Positions 1 through 8,464 of a stretch of DNA of 64,000 nt are shown here, piece by piece; positions within the stretch are counted from its first letter, which is position 1, and each line of letters starts with the position of its first letter. Under the pieces are notes generated by a model that was not told where the DNA came from, made no database searches, and saw only the letters and a program-made list of their open reading frames with translations. Origin of the DNA: Mastigocoleus testarum BC008 (GTDB lineage Bacteria; Cyanobacteriota; Cyanobacteriia; Cyanobacteriales; Nostocaceae); assembly GCF_001456025.1 (NCBI RefSeq), contig NZ_LMTZ01000162.1, positions 1-64,000 of the forward strand. The letters run 5' to 3'. A program made the translations under genes and the position numbers.

Positions 1-65
1 AACAACTCGAGAATTTTGGAACACTGCGAGAAGCCATGGAGCATGTCTTGACTTTAGCGTCCTAG
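1..65 (+). CDS. C-terminal end of an unknown protein (cut by window start)
   Basis: Frame 3 is open from the window edge to a TAG at 63-65 and encodes about 20 residues ending LREAMEHVLTLAS. The other two forward frames give less protein-like text. The fragment is too short to assign a family, so only the presence of a gene end is claimed. Confidence 0.4.
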   Translation, partial: QLENFGTLREAMEHVLTLAS

Positions 66-554
66 CTAACCTGGCGGTTGCTATATTTTACGGAACAATA
101 TAAAAGGACAGGGAAGGAATGCAAGGGAAATACTTTTCTGTTTTTGAGTAGATTTCTAAATCAACTTATAAGTGAGTTCATGAGTAAACTTCTAATTGCG
201 CAACTAGCGCTGATAAATATGAGTGGGGTGAACTTGGATCCCATGTTGTGAGCAACTTTGGGAATACAGTAAATATTTCACAAAGCATGACATCATTTCT
301 AATATTTTTTTCTCCTACTTTGAGAAGCCCTCTTGTTTTACTCAACATTAAAAAGACAAAAATTGTTTGTACATAGTATAGCTTCCTAAAAAAAGCATCT
401 TTTTTCATGAAAATTTAATAAACACAGACCTATCTTAAGACATAAATAAGATACAAAATTTCATACGGTATTAGGAGTTACAGTAACTGGGGATCGGGCA
501 GTGCTAGCTTGACTGGTGTACGTTAAAATTGTGGCGTAAAACTCCTCAGCACTT

Positions 555-932
555 ATGGCTCAAATATTAGATCCCATCCCACCTGAGCAATCAGAGAAAA
601 TTCTCTGTTGCTATGTTAATGCTACGAGTAAAATACAAATTGCTCGCATCTCTAACATTGCTAATTGGTATTTTGAAAGGGTTGTTTTTCCCGGACAAAG
701 GCTAGTGTTTGAAGCTCCGTTAGAGGGAAAACTAGAAATTCATACAGGTATGATGGCAAGTGCAATCTTGTCAGATACAATCAACTGCGAACGCTTAGCA
801 ATCGGTGAAGAAAATAATGAGTTAAAAACAGACCCTAAAATAAATACAAGTTCTATAAATAAAACAGAAAAATTGCAAACGATTAATACAAAATCCAGAG
901 AATCAAAAAGACCTTTAAATTCCTTGGCTTAG
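555..932 (+). CDS. DUF1830 domain-containing protein
   Basis: A 125-residue cyanobacterial protein. Residues 1-80 match the DUF1830 family as I know it: an opening like AQILDP.PPEQS, then ILCCYVNATSKIQIARI, NWYFERVVFPGQRL and a HTGMMASAILSDTI block. The function of the family is not established. The last 40 residues are polar and Lys/Asn/Thr-rich and look like a variable tail. It starts with ATG and is followed after about 30 bases by a clear terminator hairpin, so it seems to be monocistronic. Confidence 0.85.
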   Translation: MAQILDPIPPEQSEKILCCYVNATSKIQIARISNIANWYFERVVFPGQRLVFEAPLEGKLEIHTGMMASAILSDTINCERLAIGEENNELKTDPKINTSSINKTEKLQTINTKSRESKRPLNSLA

Positions 933-963
933 CATCAATTGATTAAGAAAACATTAAATATCT

Positions 964-990
964 GGGTTGCTAACTTAAGCAACCCCTTTT
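964..990 (+). terminator. Intrinsic terminator after the DUF1830 gene
   Basis: An 8-bp stem GGGTTGCT/AGCAACCC with a 6-base loop, followed by CTTTT. It lies 32 bases after the stop codon at 932. Confidence 0.8.
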
Positions 991-1076
991 CATTAGGTAA
1001 ATTTATGAGAAATATTTGCCTTATGCCAGATAAAAGGTAGTGATTTAGCAGTAAAGTAGACAGTGAAATTTGCCTT

Positions 1077-1547
1077 TTGTATTGGTTCACTAATTTGGAT
1101 TTACCATCATTTATTTGGTTATGGAGAATCGCTGCTTGGTCAATGGGTTTGTCCGTATTGGCTTACCTCATTTTAGCTGTAACTGGTTTTTGGATATTTC
1201 GTGCTAGAACTTTTCAGCAACAACAACCAATAAATCCATTTCCTCTCTCCTTACCTGCTCTACACTTTATATTTGGGATTTGTATCGTAAGTTTGGTGTT
1301 ATTATTACTGGCAATTGGAATTGTTGGTACTTACGGTCACTATGGTTCTTTAGGACACTCTCCACACTTAGTTGCAGGATTAATTACAGTCCTTTTGGTT
1401 ATTTCATCTGCCGTGAGTGCATTGCAAATCAGACCTGAAAAACCCTGGTTTAGACGAGTACACGTCACCATCAATGTGATGTTATTTTTTATGTTGGTTT
1501 GGGTCTCACTTACGGGATGGGATGTAGTGCAAAAATATTTACCTTGA
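1077..1547 (+). CDS. DUF4079 family membrane protein
   Basis: A 156-residue protein with four hydrophobic segments (about residues 15-40, 60-85, 97-112 and 128-150). The text ALHFIFG, the GHSPHLVAGL block and the C-terminal WVSLTGWDVVQKYLP fit the cyanobacterial DUF4079 family, which resembles cytochrome b561/ferric reductase-like four-helix proteins. The histidines near residues 63, 89, 95 and 98 could bind haem, but this is inference. The start chosen is TTG at 1077. There is no in-frame ATG before 1120, and an in-frame stop lies at 1041. No operon partner is seen. Confidence 0.7.
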   Translation: MYWFTNLDLPSFIWLWRIAAWSMGLSVLAYLILAVTGFWIFRARTFQQQQPINPFPLSLPALHFIFGICIVSLVLLLLAIGIVGTYGHYGSLGHSPHLVAGLITVLLVISSAVSALQIRPEKPWFRRVHVTINVMLFFMLVWVSLTGWDVVQKYLP

Positions 1548-2204
1548 TTCTCTAGAATTGGTTACTGGCGATTCGAAACTTATCATTGATATTAGTAATT
1601 CTCATTCACCTAAATATCAACTTGTCTTTTACTCAGATTTAGTCACATTTCGCCAATTGACGCACGAAATTACATAAAATTTGATTTCTATTGGTTAGTT
1701 GATTGAGTTTCTTAAAATCACAGAAATATTACAAGCTTAGGTATGAAACCTAATTATAGAAGATATAAATCTTGGTAATCGAGTATTATCTCAAAATAAT
1801 AGTTGTGACGAGCATATTTGCTATTTTTTATATGTTTGTCAATAATTACAAATTTTAGAATTACAGATTTTAGAATTACAGATTTTAGAATTACAGATTT
1901 TAGAATTACAGATTTTGGAGTTACAAGTTTTAGAACTCATATTTCCTGTGAAGAAATAATCTAATATAGTGGCGCATATTTTTTAACGAGCAATATTTAG
2001 CACAAGTATACTTCTTGAAATTTTCATAACCTAAAGGCTCATAGCACAAAGATTAGATTTTGCTCTCAATTATCTGCCGCTAAAAAGCATAAATCCTAAC
2101 TTTTTTCATGTTAAATTCTGATGACATGAAAATTTATCTGCATGCAGGAGTAACATGTAGTTGAAGCAGGATTTTTGTTTTGTGCTCAAACCCATTTACC
2201 CGGT
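1548..2204. other. Non-coding spacer with a short tandem repeat
   Basis: An AT-rich 650-base spacer between two membrane-protein genes. Apart from the 15-bp tandem repeat at 1852-1926 I see no gene, terminator or RNA in it. Confidence 0.5.
1852..1926. repeat. Tandem repeat, 15-bp unit, about 5 copies
   Basis: The unit ATTTTAGAATTACAG occurs four times without change (starts 1852, 1867, 1882, 1897). A degenerate fifth copy starts at 1912, and partial matches lie on both sides. Confidence 0.95.
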
Positions 2205-2753
2205 ATGGAATCACCCGTTATTTTTCGTCTTTCTCCTTTAATTCGAATCGTACTTTTATCTTTGTATGTAGCCCTAACCTTACCTTTACCTTTTCTTGCT
2301 GAGGTTACAAATGCACCAGTATCACCTCTCATACTTTGGTTGGGTATTAGTGTAGGTTTAATGATCCTTTATGCTGTTTTAACCGAGCGTGTAATTTTAG
2401 ATGCCCAAGGAATTAAAGTAGCTTATGCTGCGTGGGTACCACGTTTGTTACGTAAGGGCTGGTCTTTGCCTTGGTCGCAAATAAAACAATTAAAGCCCCG
2501 CACTACAGGTCAGGGAGGACTCGTTTACTACTTCCTTAGTAAGGAAGAAAAAGCTTATTTATTACCAATGCGAGTTGCTGGATTTGCTCGTATGGTCAAA
2601 CTAGTAGAAGAAAAAACAGGAATTGATACTACAGATGTTTATCCTTTAGCACAGCCTTGGATGTACTTTATTTTGTTAGGCTTTACATTGCTGTTGCTTT
2701 TGGTTGATGCTTGGACGATTCTGACAGCAATATCTTTTGGACAATTAGCTTAA
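2205..2753 (+). CDS. Cyanobacterial membrane protein with a PH-like middle part
   Basis: The protein has 182 residues from the ATG at 2205. An in-frame TTG at 2175 would add ten residues of poor quality, so the ATG (MESPVIFRLSP) is preferred. There are two N-terminal hydrophobic segments. A soluble middle stretch follows (VILDAQGIKVAY ... WSLPWSQIKQLKP) that resembles the two-helix plus bacterial-PH arrangement of small membrane proteins. A hydrophobic C-terminal helix ends the protein. The function is unknown. No neighbour on the same strand is close enough to suggest an operon. Confidence 0.65.
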   Translation: MESPVIFRLSPLIRIVLLSLYVALTLPLPFLAEVTNAPVSPLILWLGISVGLMILYAVLTERVILDAQGIKVAYAAWVPRLLRKGWSLPWSQIKQLKPRTTGQGGLVYYFLSKEEKAYLLPMRVAGFARMVKLVEEKTGIDTTDVYPLAQPWMYFILLGFTLLLLLVDAWTILTAISFGQLA

Positions 2754-2814
2754 TTTCTTGATCGCTTCAATTCTCAAACGCTAGATTTAGGGGTGAGGCT
2801 AGTTTGTACTAGCT

Positions 2815-2960
2815 GACTCTCGTGACATACTCCCACACTGAAACAAGTTTATAGTGTGGGCTTCTTGCACGCAGCAAGCTGAACAGCGACTCCCGGTATC
2901 CCGTAGACATTAACTGTTAGCGCAGCGTCTCCGCAGGAGAAGCTATATTTAGACTGCACG
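2815..2960 (-). mobile_element. IS200/IS605 (IS1341-type) right-end remnant
   Basis: The + strand carries GTGACATACTCCCACACTG, a short spacer and a matching TAGTGTGGGCTTCTTG arm. This is the hairpin plus boundary typical of the tnpB 3' end in IS1341-like elements, read on the minus strand. The minus frame just inside it ends GVAVQLAACKKPTL and stops at 2849-2851, which looks like a decayed TnpB tail. Bases 2918-2945 contain a small palindromic block (TCTCCGCAGGAGA) of a kind dispersed in such genomes. No transposase gene remains. Confidence 0.5.
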
Positions 2961-3217
2961 AGATGCCCCTCCGCACAGCAGAACAATACAAAAAATGCTC
3001 TATCCTTTGTACTGTCAGAGTTTTACCTATCCACAGATATACTGAATAGAACCCTCTACTCTGAGTTGTCAAGGTACAACCTGTTGGCCAGCATTTGCGG
3101 CTTTGCCAATAAGTACATAATAACTCATCATTCCAATAAGAGATAAATAAAAATGGCGCTATCTTCCATACTGTGTTAACAAACATGTCAACACCCCTAT
3201 AGAAGATGCACCATTTT

Positions 3218-3325
3218 TATTCGGCTCCCTCCCCTTGGGGAGGCTAGGAGGGGGTTTATCCCACACTTCCCTTACGGATAAGATGTGGGGCTTACGCCGT
3301 TTTAGCTACACTTTCAATACGCTTA
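3218..3325 (-). mobile_element. Second hairpin of IS605/IS1341 type, remnant
   Basis: A CCCACACTT...AGATGTGGGGCTTACGCCG hairpin is preceded by a CCTCCCCTTGGGGAGG block. Both resemble the 3' transposon-end/guide-RNA region of tnpB elements in cyanobacteria. No tnpB reading frame lies to the right, so at most a remnant is present. Confidence 0.35.
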
Positions 3326-3743
3326 AGTATTTGCGAGTATGAAATTAATGTTGGAAATTCTAATGCCGAAAATTCAAAATACCGAACTGCTAAAGTTTCG
3401 ATTTCCGATCATCTTTGACTTTTGATTCTCGGTTGAGAGCGATACTCTTAGTCTAACCTGTTATTTGAATATCAAGTTATTAATACCCTAATAAATTAGT
3501 TAAGCAAAATATCCTCAAAATCTAGCAATGATTGGATAATTTAAGAATGTACGTATGAATTCAGTTATGTTTTACCGAACATTCACAATTTGATTTATCT
3601 ATTCTTAACGATTACCCATTAATTGTCTTCACAATTATCGTATTAAAAATTATAGACACAAGAAATATTTAACTAATTTCAAATCCTCAAAAATCTAGAG
3701 TTGAAAAACTCAGTTGAAAAACTTAAATTAATCAAGGTTAAAT
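3326..3743. other. Non-coding spacer before the ABC ATPase
   Basis: An AT-rich spacer. It holds a short direct repeat (AGTTGAAAAACT twice near 3700-3722) and an AAGG ribosome-binding site at 3734-3737. I see nothing else in it. Confidence 0.4.
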
Positions 3744-4520
3744 TTGCTGAATAATTCTCAAATAATACTCAAACTCGAAAAAGTAAATTTGTATAGCAGT
3801 TTACTTGCTAAAGGAAAAAGTAATCAGTTAGGATATCCAATCTTACAGGATATTTCATTCCAAGCAATTTTAGGGGAAAGACTTGCTATTGTGGGATCCA
3901 CAGGTGCAGGTAAAACTTCTTTATTGCGTTTACTCAATAGACTTGATGAACCAACAAATGGCAAAATTTATTTCGATAATTTAGAGTATCACCAAATACC
4001 AATTATCGAGCTTCGCAAATCTGTTACTTTTCTACCCCAAGAAGCAAAATTATTGGGGATGAAAGTTAAACAAACCTTGGCTTATCCCTTAGTATTACGT
4101 GGGTTCAACAAACAAAAAATTCGCCCAATTTTGGATGAATGGACAGAGAAACTGCAAATTCCCAACGATTGGTTGGAAAAAACAGAATTACAGTTGTCTG
4201 CAGGACAACGACAGATTGTTGCGATCGCACGTGCTTTACTTATCCAACCTAAATTATTACTTTTGGATGAACCAACTTCAGCCTTGGATGCAGGTAATGC
4301 CAATAAGCTCATGGAAATCTTAGTGACCATGAGTCAGGACAGCCAGACAACTATTCTGATGGTAAATCATCAACTAACCTTGGCTAAGAAGTTTTGTACT
4401 AAACTAATACACCTGCAGCAAGGAAAAATATTCGCCGATTTAGCTGCCTCTGAAGTTAATTGGGAAAACTTGCATGAAAGTTTATTAAAAGCGGCAGAGG
4501 AAGATGATTTTGGATTTTAA
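3744..4520 (+). CDS. ABC transporter ATP-binding protein (orphan)
   Basis: A 258-residue ATPase of one nucleotide-binding domain. Walker A is GSTGAGKTS (residues 51-59), the Q-loop region is TFLPQEAKL, the signature is LSAGQRQ (about 151-157) and Walker B is LLLLDEPTSALD (about 171-182). A switch histidine follows in MVNHQ. The size and style resemble the phosphate/FetA-like group that works with a separate permease, but no permease gene is adjacent, so the substrate cannot be named. The TTG at 3744 is the only sensible start: an in-frame stop lies at 3729 and AAGG sits at the right distance. It converges with the response regulator gene 42 bases downstream. Confidence 0.85.
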   Translation: MLNNSQIILKLEKVNLYSSLLAKGKSNQLGYPILQDISFQAILGERLAIVGSTGAGKTSLLRLLNRLDEPTNGKIYFDNLEYHQIPIIELRKSVTFLPQEAKLLGMKVKQTLAYPLVLRGFNKQKIRPILDEWTEKLQIPNDWLEKTELQLSAGQRQIVAIARALLIQPKLLLLDEPTSALDAGNANKLMEILVTMSQDSQTTILMVNHQLTLAKKFCTKLIHLQQGKIFADLAASEVNWENLHESLLKAAEEDDFGF

Positions 4521-4562
4521 GTGAGCTAGATTGATTGATTTATCGATCTCAGGATTAATATC

Positions 4563-5360
4563 TTAACCGTCAACTGTTAGTTGTTTGGCATTTAATGCAG
4601 GACGCTGGTTATTAAACTTCTCTTTTGATAATTTTGTTGTATCAGGTGAATTGGAGTTAAGAAGCTCCATATTAAACCTGTATCCCACATTTCTAATTGT
4701 TTGAATTAAATTAGGTTGGCGGGGATCTAATTCAACTTTCTTACGCAAAGATAAAACATGAGTATCAATAGTGCGTGGATTATCAATAGCATCAGGCCAA
4801 GCCCGACGCAATAACTCCGACCTACTCAAAGGTATTCCCCCTGCTTGCGCAAGAACATAAAGTAAACTAAACTCTTGAGGCGTTAAATCAATAAATTCTC
4901 CTTGAAAACGGACGCGACGCTGTACTAGATCGATTTGCAAAGAGCCATAATCTAAATAAGCCGGAGCAGCAGGAGTACGTTTGCGACGAACTAATGCTTC
5001 TATCCTTGCTAGAAACTCTTGCATTCCAAATGGTTTAGTTAAATAATCATCTGCCCCAGCTTTCAATCCAGCAACTATATCTGCTTCATGAGAGCGAGCA
5101 GATAGCATTAATATTAAAGGTTGTTGCTGGCGATGTAACCAACGGCAAAACTCAACGCCATCCCCATCCGGTAAGTCAGCATCAAGAATAACCAATGTTG
5201 GTTGATAGTTCATGAAAACTTCCCTCGCTTGATATATGCTGGCAGCTTGATGAACTCTATATTCTAATTGTTGCAAGTGCCAACCAAGTAACGATCTCAA
5301 GTGGGGATTCCCCTCTATGATTTCAATACAAACCGAACCCACGGTGGCAAGACCCCTCAT
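4563..5360 (-). CDS. OmpR-type DNA-binding response regulator
   Basis: A 265-residue protein with an N-terminal receiver domain (about 9-125) and a winged-helix DNA-binding domain (about 135-230, ending in IRNVGYRF). The phosphoacceptor is the first Asp of VILDADLPDGDG and the conserved Lys is in LTKPFG. The usual acidic pair after strand 1 reads E16-G17 (IIEGNPHLR) instead of D-D, so metal binding and phosphorylation may be altered. The last 35 residues are a polar tail. No cognate histidine kinase is next to it. The family is common in cyanobacteria, but I do not recognise a named member. Confidence 0.88.
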   Translation of the reverse strand: MRGLATVGSVCIEIIEGNPHLRSLLGWHLQQLEYRVHQAASIYQAREVFMNYQPTLVILDADLPDGDGVEFCRWLHRQQQPLILMLSARSHEADIVAGLKAGADDYLTKPFGMQEFLARIEALVRRKRTPAAPAYLDYGSLQIDLVQRRVRFQGEFIDLTPQEFSLLYVLAQAGGIPLSRSELLRRAWPDAIDNPRTIDTHVLSLRKKVELDPRQPNLIQTIRNVGYRFNMELLNSNSPDTTKLSKEKFNNQRPALNAKQLTVDG

Positions 5361-5913
5361 TCGTGTGTGATTTTCAAAGTATCAAAGTCTTTACATTCGG
5401 TTTTGTAACCGTTGTTACTCATATTGTGTTCAAATGCGTTTTCAATTCATATATAGCAACGTAATCTGTTTGCTTGATAGTCTATTTGCTCCTTAGTACT
5501 TTCCATCCTTAAGTTTTTGTTATAATTATCATATAATGTCTGTTCCCTAATTTTCATTTATCAAAAGAGTTTTATTTCCCTGAACTAATTTTATTTCAAC
5601 AGATTAAAATGTAATACTGTTTGATAGGGATGTAAAATTTATTTAACTTTTGCGCGGGGACATGTAAAGTATCTGAATTCAGTGCTGCGATGAGTTAATT
5701 TTCAGTATGTTAGCAAATGTAAATGTATATATTTGTTAGGAGGTAATTGCATTCTTAGTTTTCTGGAATAATGAGACGTGATTTTGTAGATAATAGTAGC
5801 GACACCTAAAGTAAAAAACAATACTTACTATTGGGATTCGTTTCTAGCACCTACTTCACTTTTGAACTGGAATAATTTACAATTTTCATTCCAAAGAGAT
5901 TTCTATAGCAGTT
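5361..5913. other. Divergent intergenic region
   Basis: A spacer of 550 bases between the response regulator gene (minus) and the DUF6761 gene (plus). It is AT-rich. A strong Shine-Dalgarno-like AGGAGGT at 5738-5744 has no credible reading frame after it. I see no RNA gene. Confidence 0.4.
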
Positions 5914-6156
5914 ATGCTCCAAGATGCACAAACCATCCGTTATTACCAAAGATTGACTGACGCCTTCGTCGAACTTTGGAATCGCGGTTATCGTACAGAT
6001 GATATTCGGATGTATTTGGATGGATATTTAGCCGCACTGCGACACGGGAACACTATTGAACCCTTTTTAATCCACCGTTTAGAAGAAGAAGCCACACGAT
6101 ACCTACACGATGCGTCTAATTTTGCTATGACGCAGCCCCAGCCAGATTACTATTAA
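5914..6156 (+). CDS. DUF6761 family small protein
   Basis: An 80-residue soluble protein found in cyanobacteria. It begins LQDAQTIRYYQRLTDAFVELW and carries a helix-rich GYRTDDIRMYLDGYLAALRHGN core. The function is unknown. It starts with ATG and is probably monocistronic, as it is followed by a long inverted repeat. Confidence 0.75.
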   Translation: MLQDAQTIRYYQRLTDAFVELWNRGYRTDDIRMYLDGYLAALRHGNTIEPFLIHRLEEEATRYLHDASNFAMTQPQPDYY

Positions 6157-6289
6157 TCCGATTGCTATTAATATTTTTTCGTCCAAATGTTATCAGTAAT
6201 CCTCTAGTGACGGGATAGATTATATCACATAATCTCCCTGATTCAAGATGATTCAGTGGTGTGAAATTTTGGGGATACATTAAGCTCAT

Positions 6290-6334
6290 AAATTCCCTCA
6301 TTTATTTGGTGGTAGCAGATAAATGAGGGAATTT
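6290..6334. terminator. Long inverted repeat, bidirectional terminator
   Basis: A perfect 16-bp stem (6290-6305 with 6319-6334, core ATTCCCTCATTTAT) and a 13-base loop. It lies between the convergent DUF6761 gene and the glutaredoxin gene, so it can end transcripts from both sides. Confidence 0.75.
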
Positions 6335-6413
6335 GTGTTAAGTAATTTTTTGTGCCAGGAATTAAGCAATAGTAAATCTAGTGCTTATATAAATTCCTCT
6401 CAAAAAACAAGTT

Positions 6414-6737
6414 TTATGAAGCTAATGCAACTTCTACGACTTCCTGTAACTCGCCTTTTTGGTACAATTCGTACATAATGTCAGCACCACCGATGAATTC
6501 GCCATTAATATATGTCTGGGGAATTGTGGGCCAGTTAGAATATTCTTTAATGCCTTGGCGGATATCGTAGTCTTCTAAAACATCAAAAGTTTCAAAGGGA
6601 ACTCCCAAAGAGTTGAGAATTTGTACGACATTGTTAGAAAAACCGCACATGGGCATTAGTTTAGAACCCTTCATAAAAACCATGATCTTGTTTTGTTTGA
6701 TCAGGTTCTCAATACGTTCTTTTATCTCTGGCGTCAT
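6414..6737 (-). CDS. grxD: Monothiol glutaredoxin, CGFS type (Grx4/Grx5-like)
   Basis: A 107-residue single-domain monothiol glutaredoxin. The active-site motif MCGFS has its cysteine at residue 31. The WPTIPQTYINGEFIGGADI region forms the glutathione-binding cis-Pro and GG sites. The CGFS class binds a [2Fe-2S] cluster with glutathione and acts in iron-sulfur delivery together with BolA proteins. A bolA gene lies 233 bases upstream on the same strand, which supports that role here. Confidence 0.93.
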   Translation of the reverse strand: MTPEIKERIENLIKQNKIMVFMKGSKLMPMCGFSNNVVQILNSLGVPFETFDVLEDYDIRQGIKEYSNWPTIPQTYINGEFIGGADIMYELYQKGELQEVVEVALAS

Positions 6738-6970
6738 GGTTATGTCCCTATAATTTCTGAGTTAATGAGCGTTTGTTTGAACTGTTAAGATTACAAGCAA
6801 CGTAGATGTATTCCAAACCAATCGCCACCGGAAATGTAAGGATAGCAGAATTGGTGAGTATAAACAATTAGTAAGTAACCTTTATAAGGTCTTTGTGTGA
6901 GTTATCATCCACTGATACACTCGCTCAATATCTGTAAGTTTAACCTTGGCGAACAGCATATGCTGTCCCT

Positions 6971-7210
6971 CTATTGGGGGGTTAATGTTTTCAGTGCCAA
7001 AGCATGAATAGCTTCACTTGACATTGCTTCATTTAGCGCACCGTAAACCAATTGGTGTTGTTGCACCAGTCTTTTACCTTCAAACTGCGATGATACTACA
7101 GTAACTTGGTAATGGTCTCCACCACCAGTTAAGTCTTGTACTTCTACTTGAGCATCAGGAAGCTCCGCCTTAATCATTGCTTCAACTTGCTGCGGACTAA
7201 TCATCGCCAT
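6971..7210 (-). CDS. BolA family protein
   Basis: A 79-residue BolA/IbaG-like protein. It has the MISPQQVEAMIKAELPDAQVEV start, the central GGGDHYQVTVVSSQFEGK with its invariant histidine, and the closing EAIHALALKTLTP helix. BolA proteins pair with CGFS glutaredoxins to hold [2Fe-2S] clusters. The next gene downstream on this strand encodes exactly such a glutaredoxin. The start could also be the ATG three codons further in (MISPQQ). Confidence 0.92.
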   Translation of the reverse strand: MAMISPQQVEAMIKAELPDAQVEVQDLTGGGDHYQVTVVSSQFEGKRLVQQHQLVYGALNEAMSSEAIHALALKTLTPQ

Positions 7211-7265
7211 CTCTAAAAAACTTCTTTTCTATTATGGAACAGATGGAGGATTCGGGAGGTGAGAG

Positions 7266-7473
7266 TAAGGAGTCAGGAGTCAGGAGTCAGGATTCAGAAG
7301 TCAGCAGGAGTAAGGAGTAGGGAGTCAGGAGTCAGGAGTCAGGATTCAGAAGTCAGCAGGAGTAAGGAGTAGGGAGTAAGGAGTCAGGAGTCAGGAGTCA
7401 GGATTCAGAAGTCAGCAGGAGTCAGGAGTCAGGAGTAGGGAGTAGGGAGTAAGGAGTCAGGAGTCAGCAGGAG
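7266..7473. repeat. Heptamer short tandem repeat tract (STRR), hierarchical
   Basis: The tract consists of in-register heptamers TCAGGAG, TAGGGAG and TAAGGAG, with TCAGGAT and TCAGAAG variants. They are grouped in four blocks (7266-7310, 7311-7362, 7363-7421, 7422-7473), each closed by the 10-mer TCAGCAGGAG. The block lengths are 45, 52, 59 and 52, so they differ by exactly one heptamer. It lies upstream of bolA. Confidence 0.95.
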
Positions 7474-7490
7474 TAATTAATGTAATTTGA

Positions 7491-7526
7491 CCAATTACCA
7501 ATTACCAATTACCAATTACCAATCAC
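7491..7526. repeat. Second heptamer repeat (CAATTAC type)
   Basis: About five copies of the heptamer CCAATTA in a row just after the first STRR tract. The sequence differs from that tract but the period is the same 7 bases. Confidence 0.9.
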
Positions 7527-7689
7527 TAATAAGCAGAAACCACCGCCTAAAATTCAAGCAGTGGTTTGGATCGTTGGGATGCAAGGATTTTAACTGAAAT
7601 CAAAATATCCAAGCCCTATCGGGTTATGAGTATTCTGTGAGACAGCTTTGCCGTCATGCTTTGTATGTCGCGGTTGAAAAAGGTCACTA

Positions 7690-8292
7690 TTATTTTTGAG
7701 ATGAAGAAGTGTTACTAGCACCACCACCAAAAGGAGAATCAACAAAACCCAATTCTAGTAATTGCTGATAAGCTTTTTTACCTAAATCCCGCGTTGGCAT
7801 TTGACTTTTAATAATTTGTACCAACAAAGGTACAGCAAGAGATGGTTTGTTTTGTGCCCGATGTACTAAAGCTAGCTGATAAGTTGCCTCATCGCGCATT
7901 TGGGCTGTGTCTCGTGCTTTTTTCCTTAAGGTATCAGCAACTCTATTATCTATTCCAGAAAAACTAGAATTCAGTTGTTGGTAGAAATTTGATAATTGAT
8001 TAAAAACGGATCTAGCATCTTGAAGTTTTTTTGCTGCTTCTGGATAATTTTGGGATGAAACAGCATTACTCGCATCGCTCATTAAACGCTTGCCATTTTC
8101 AATACTGAGTAAAGCGCCACTTTGACCTGTTGGACGGAGAGTATTCGGGTCGTTAGGGTCAATAGGCTGTACATTATTGCCCGTATCTGGTAGGTTCTGT
8201 ACCTGAGCTTGGGCTGGTGATAGCGAGCTTAAAGTGGCTATCATTGCCAATGAAACGAAGCGAATCAAAGAAGCAGTTGCAGCAATTTTCAT
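7690..8292 (-). CDS. Secreted helical-repeat protein, cyanobacterial, unknown function
   Basis: A 200-residue protein from the ATG at 8292. An upstream ATG at 8370 would add 26 residues before an otherwise normal signal peptide, so 8292 is preferred. Residues 1-30 form a signal peptide (MKIAATASLIRFVSLAMIATLSS) with an AQA cleavage site. A Pro/Asn/Asp-rich linker follows. The rest is helical, with TPR-like text such as YPEAAKKLQDARSVFNQL and ATYQLALVHRAQNKPSLAVPLL. It is probably periplasmic. It is divergent from the PrcA-type protease gene with a short shared spacer, so the two may be co-regulated. Confidence 0.65.
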   Translation of the reverse strand: MKIAATASLIRFVSLAMIATLSSLSPAQAQVQNLPDTGNNVQPIDPNDPNTLRPTGQSGALLSIENGKRLMSDASNAVSSQNYPEAAKKLQDARSVFNQLSNFYQQLNSSFSGIDNRVADTLRKKARDTAQMRDEATYQLALVHRAQNKPSLAVPLLVQIIKSQMPTRDLGKKAYQQLLELGFVDSPFGGGASNTSSSQK

Positions 8293-8464
8293 GTGGTTAA
8301 TACGCGCGACAACTAAATACAACAGGGGTAGAAACTTGAGGTATCTTAACTCTGTTTTGTTGTTTGACAAAGCAAACCCACATACTAAGTTTCTCAGATT
8401 TAGACCGGTATTTACTTGAATTAAGTTCCCAGTCCTTTTCTAGACAACAATTGACACCACTGCT

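Noticed and set aside
178..408. 76-codon minus-strand frame
   Set aside because: No ribosome-binding site, no family likeness, and it lies in an AT-rich spacer; probably chance.
2917..3186. 89-codon minus-strand frame in the IS remnant region
   Set aside because: It is in a different frame from the TnpB-like tail and has no protein-like pattern; a by-product of the remnant.
5738..5770. AGGAGGT ribosome-binding site for a small gene
   Set aside because: The frames after it stop within a few codons or lack a normal start codon.
7266..7527. CRISPR array
   Set aside because: The repeats are contiguous heptamers without unique spacers; they are STRR.
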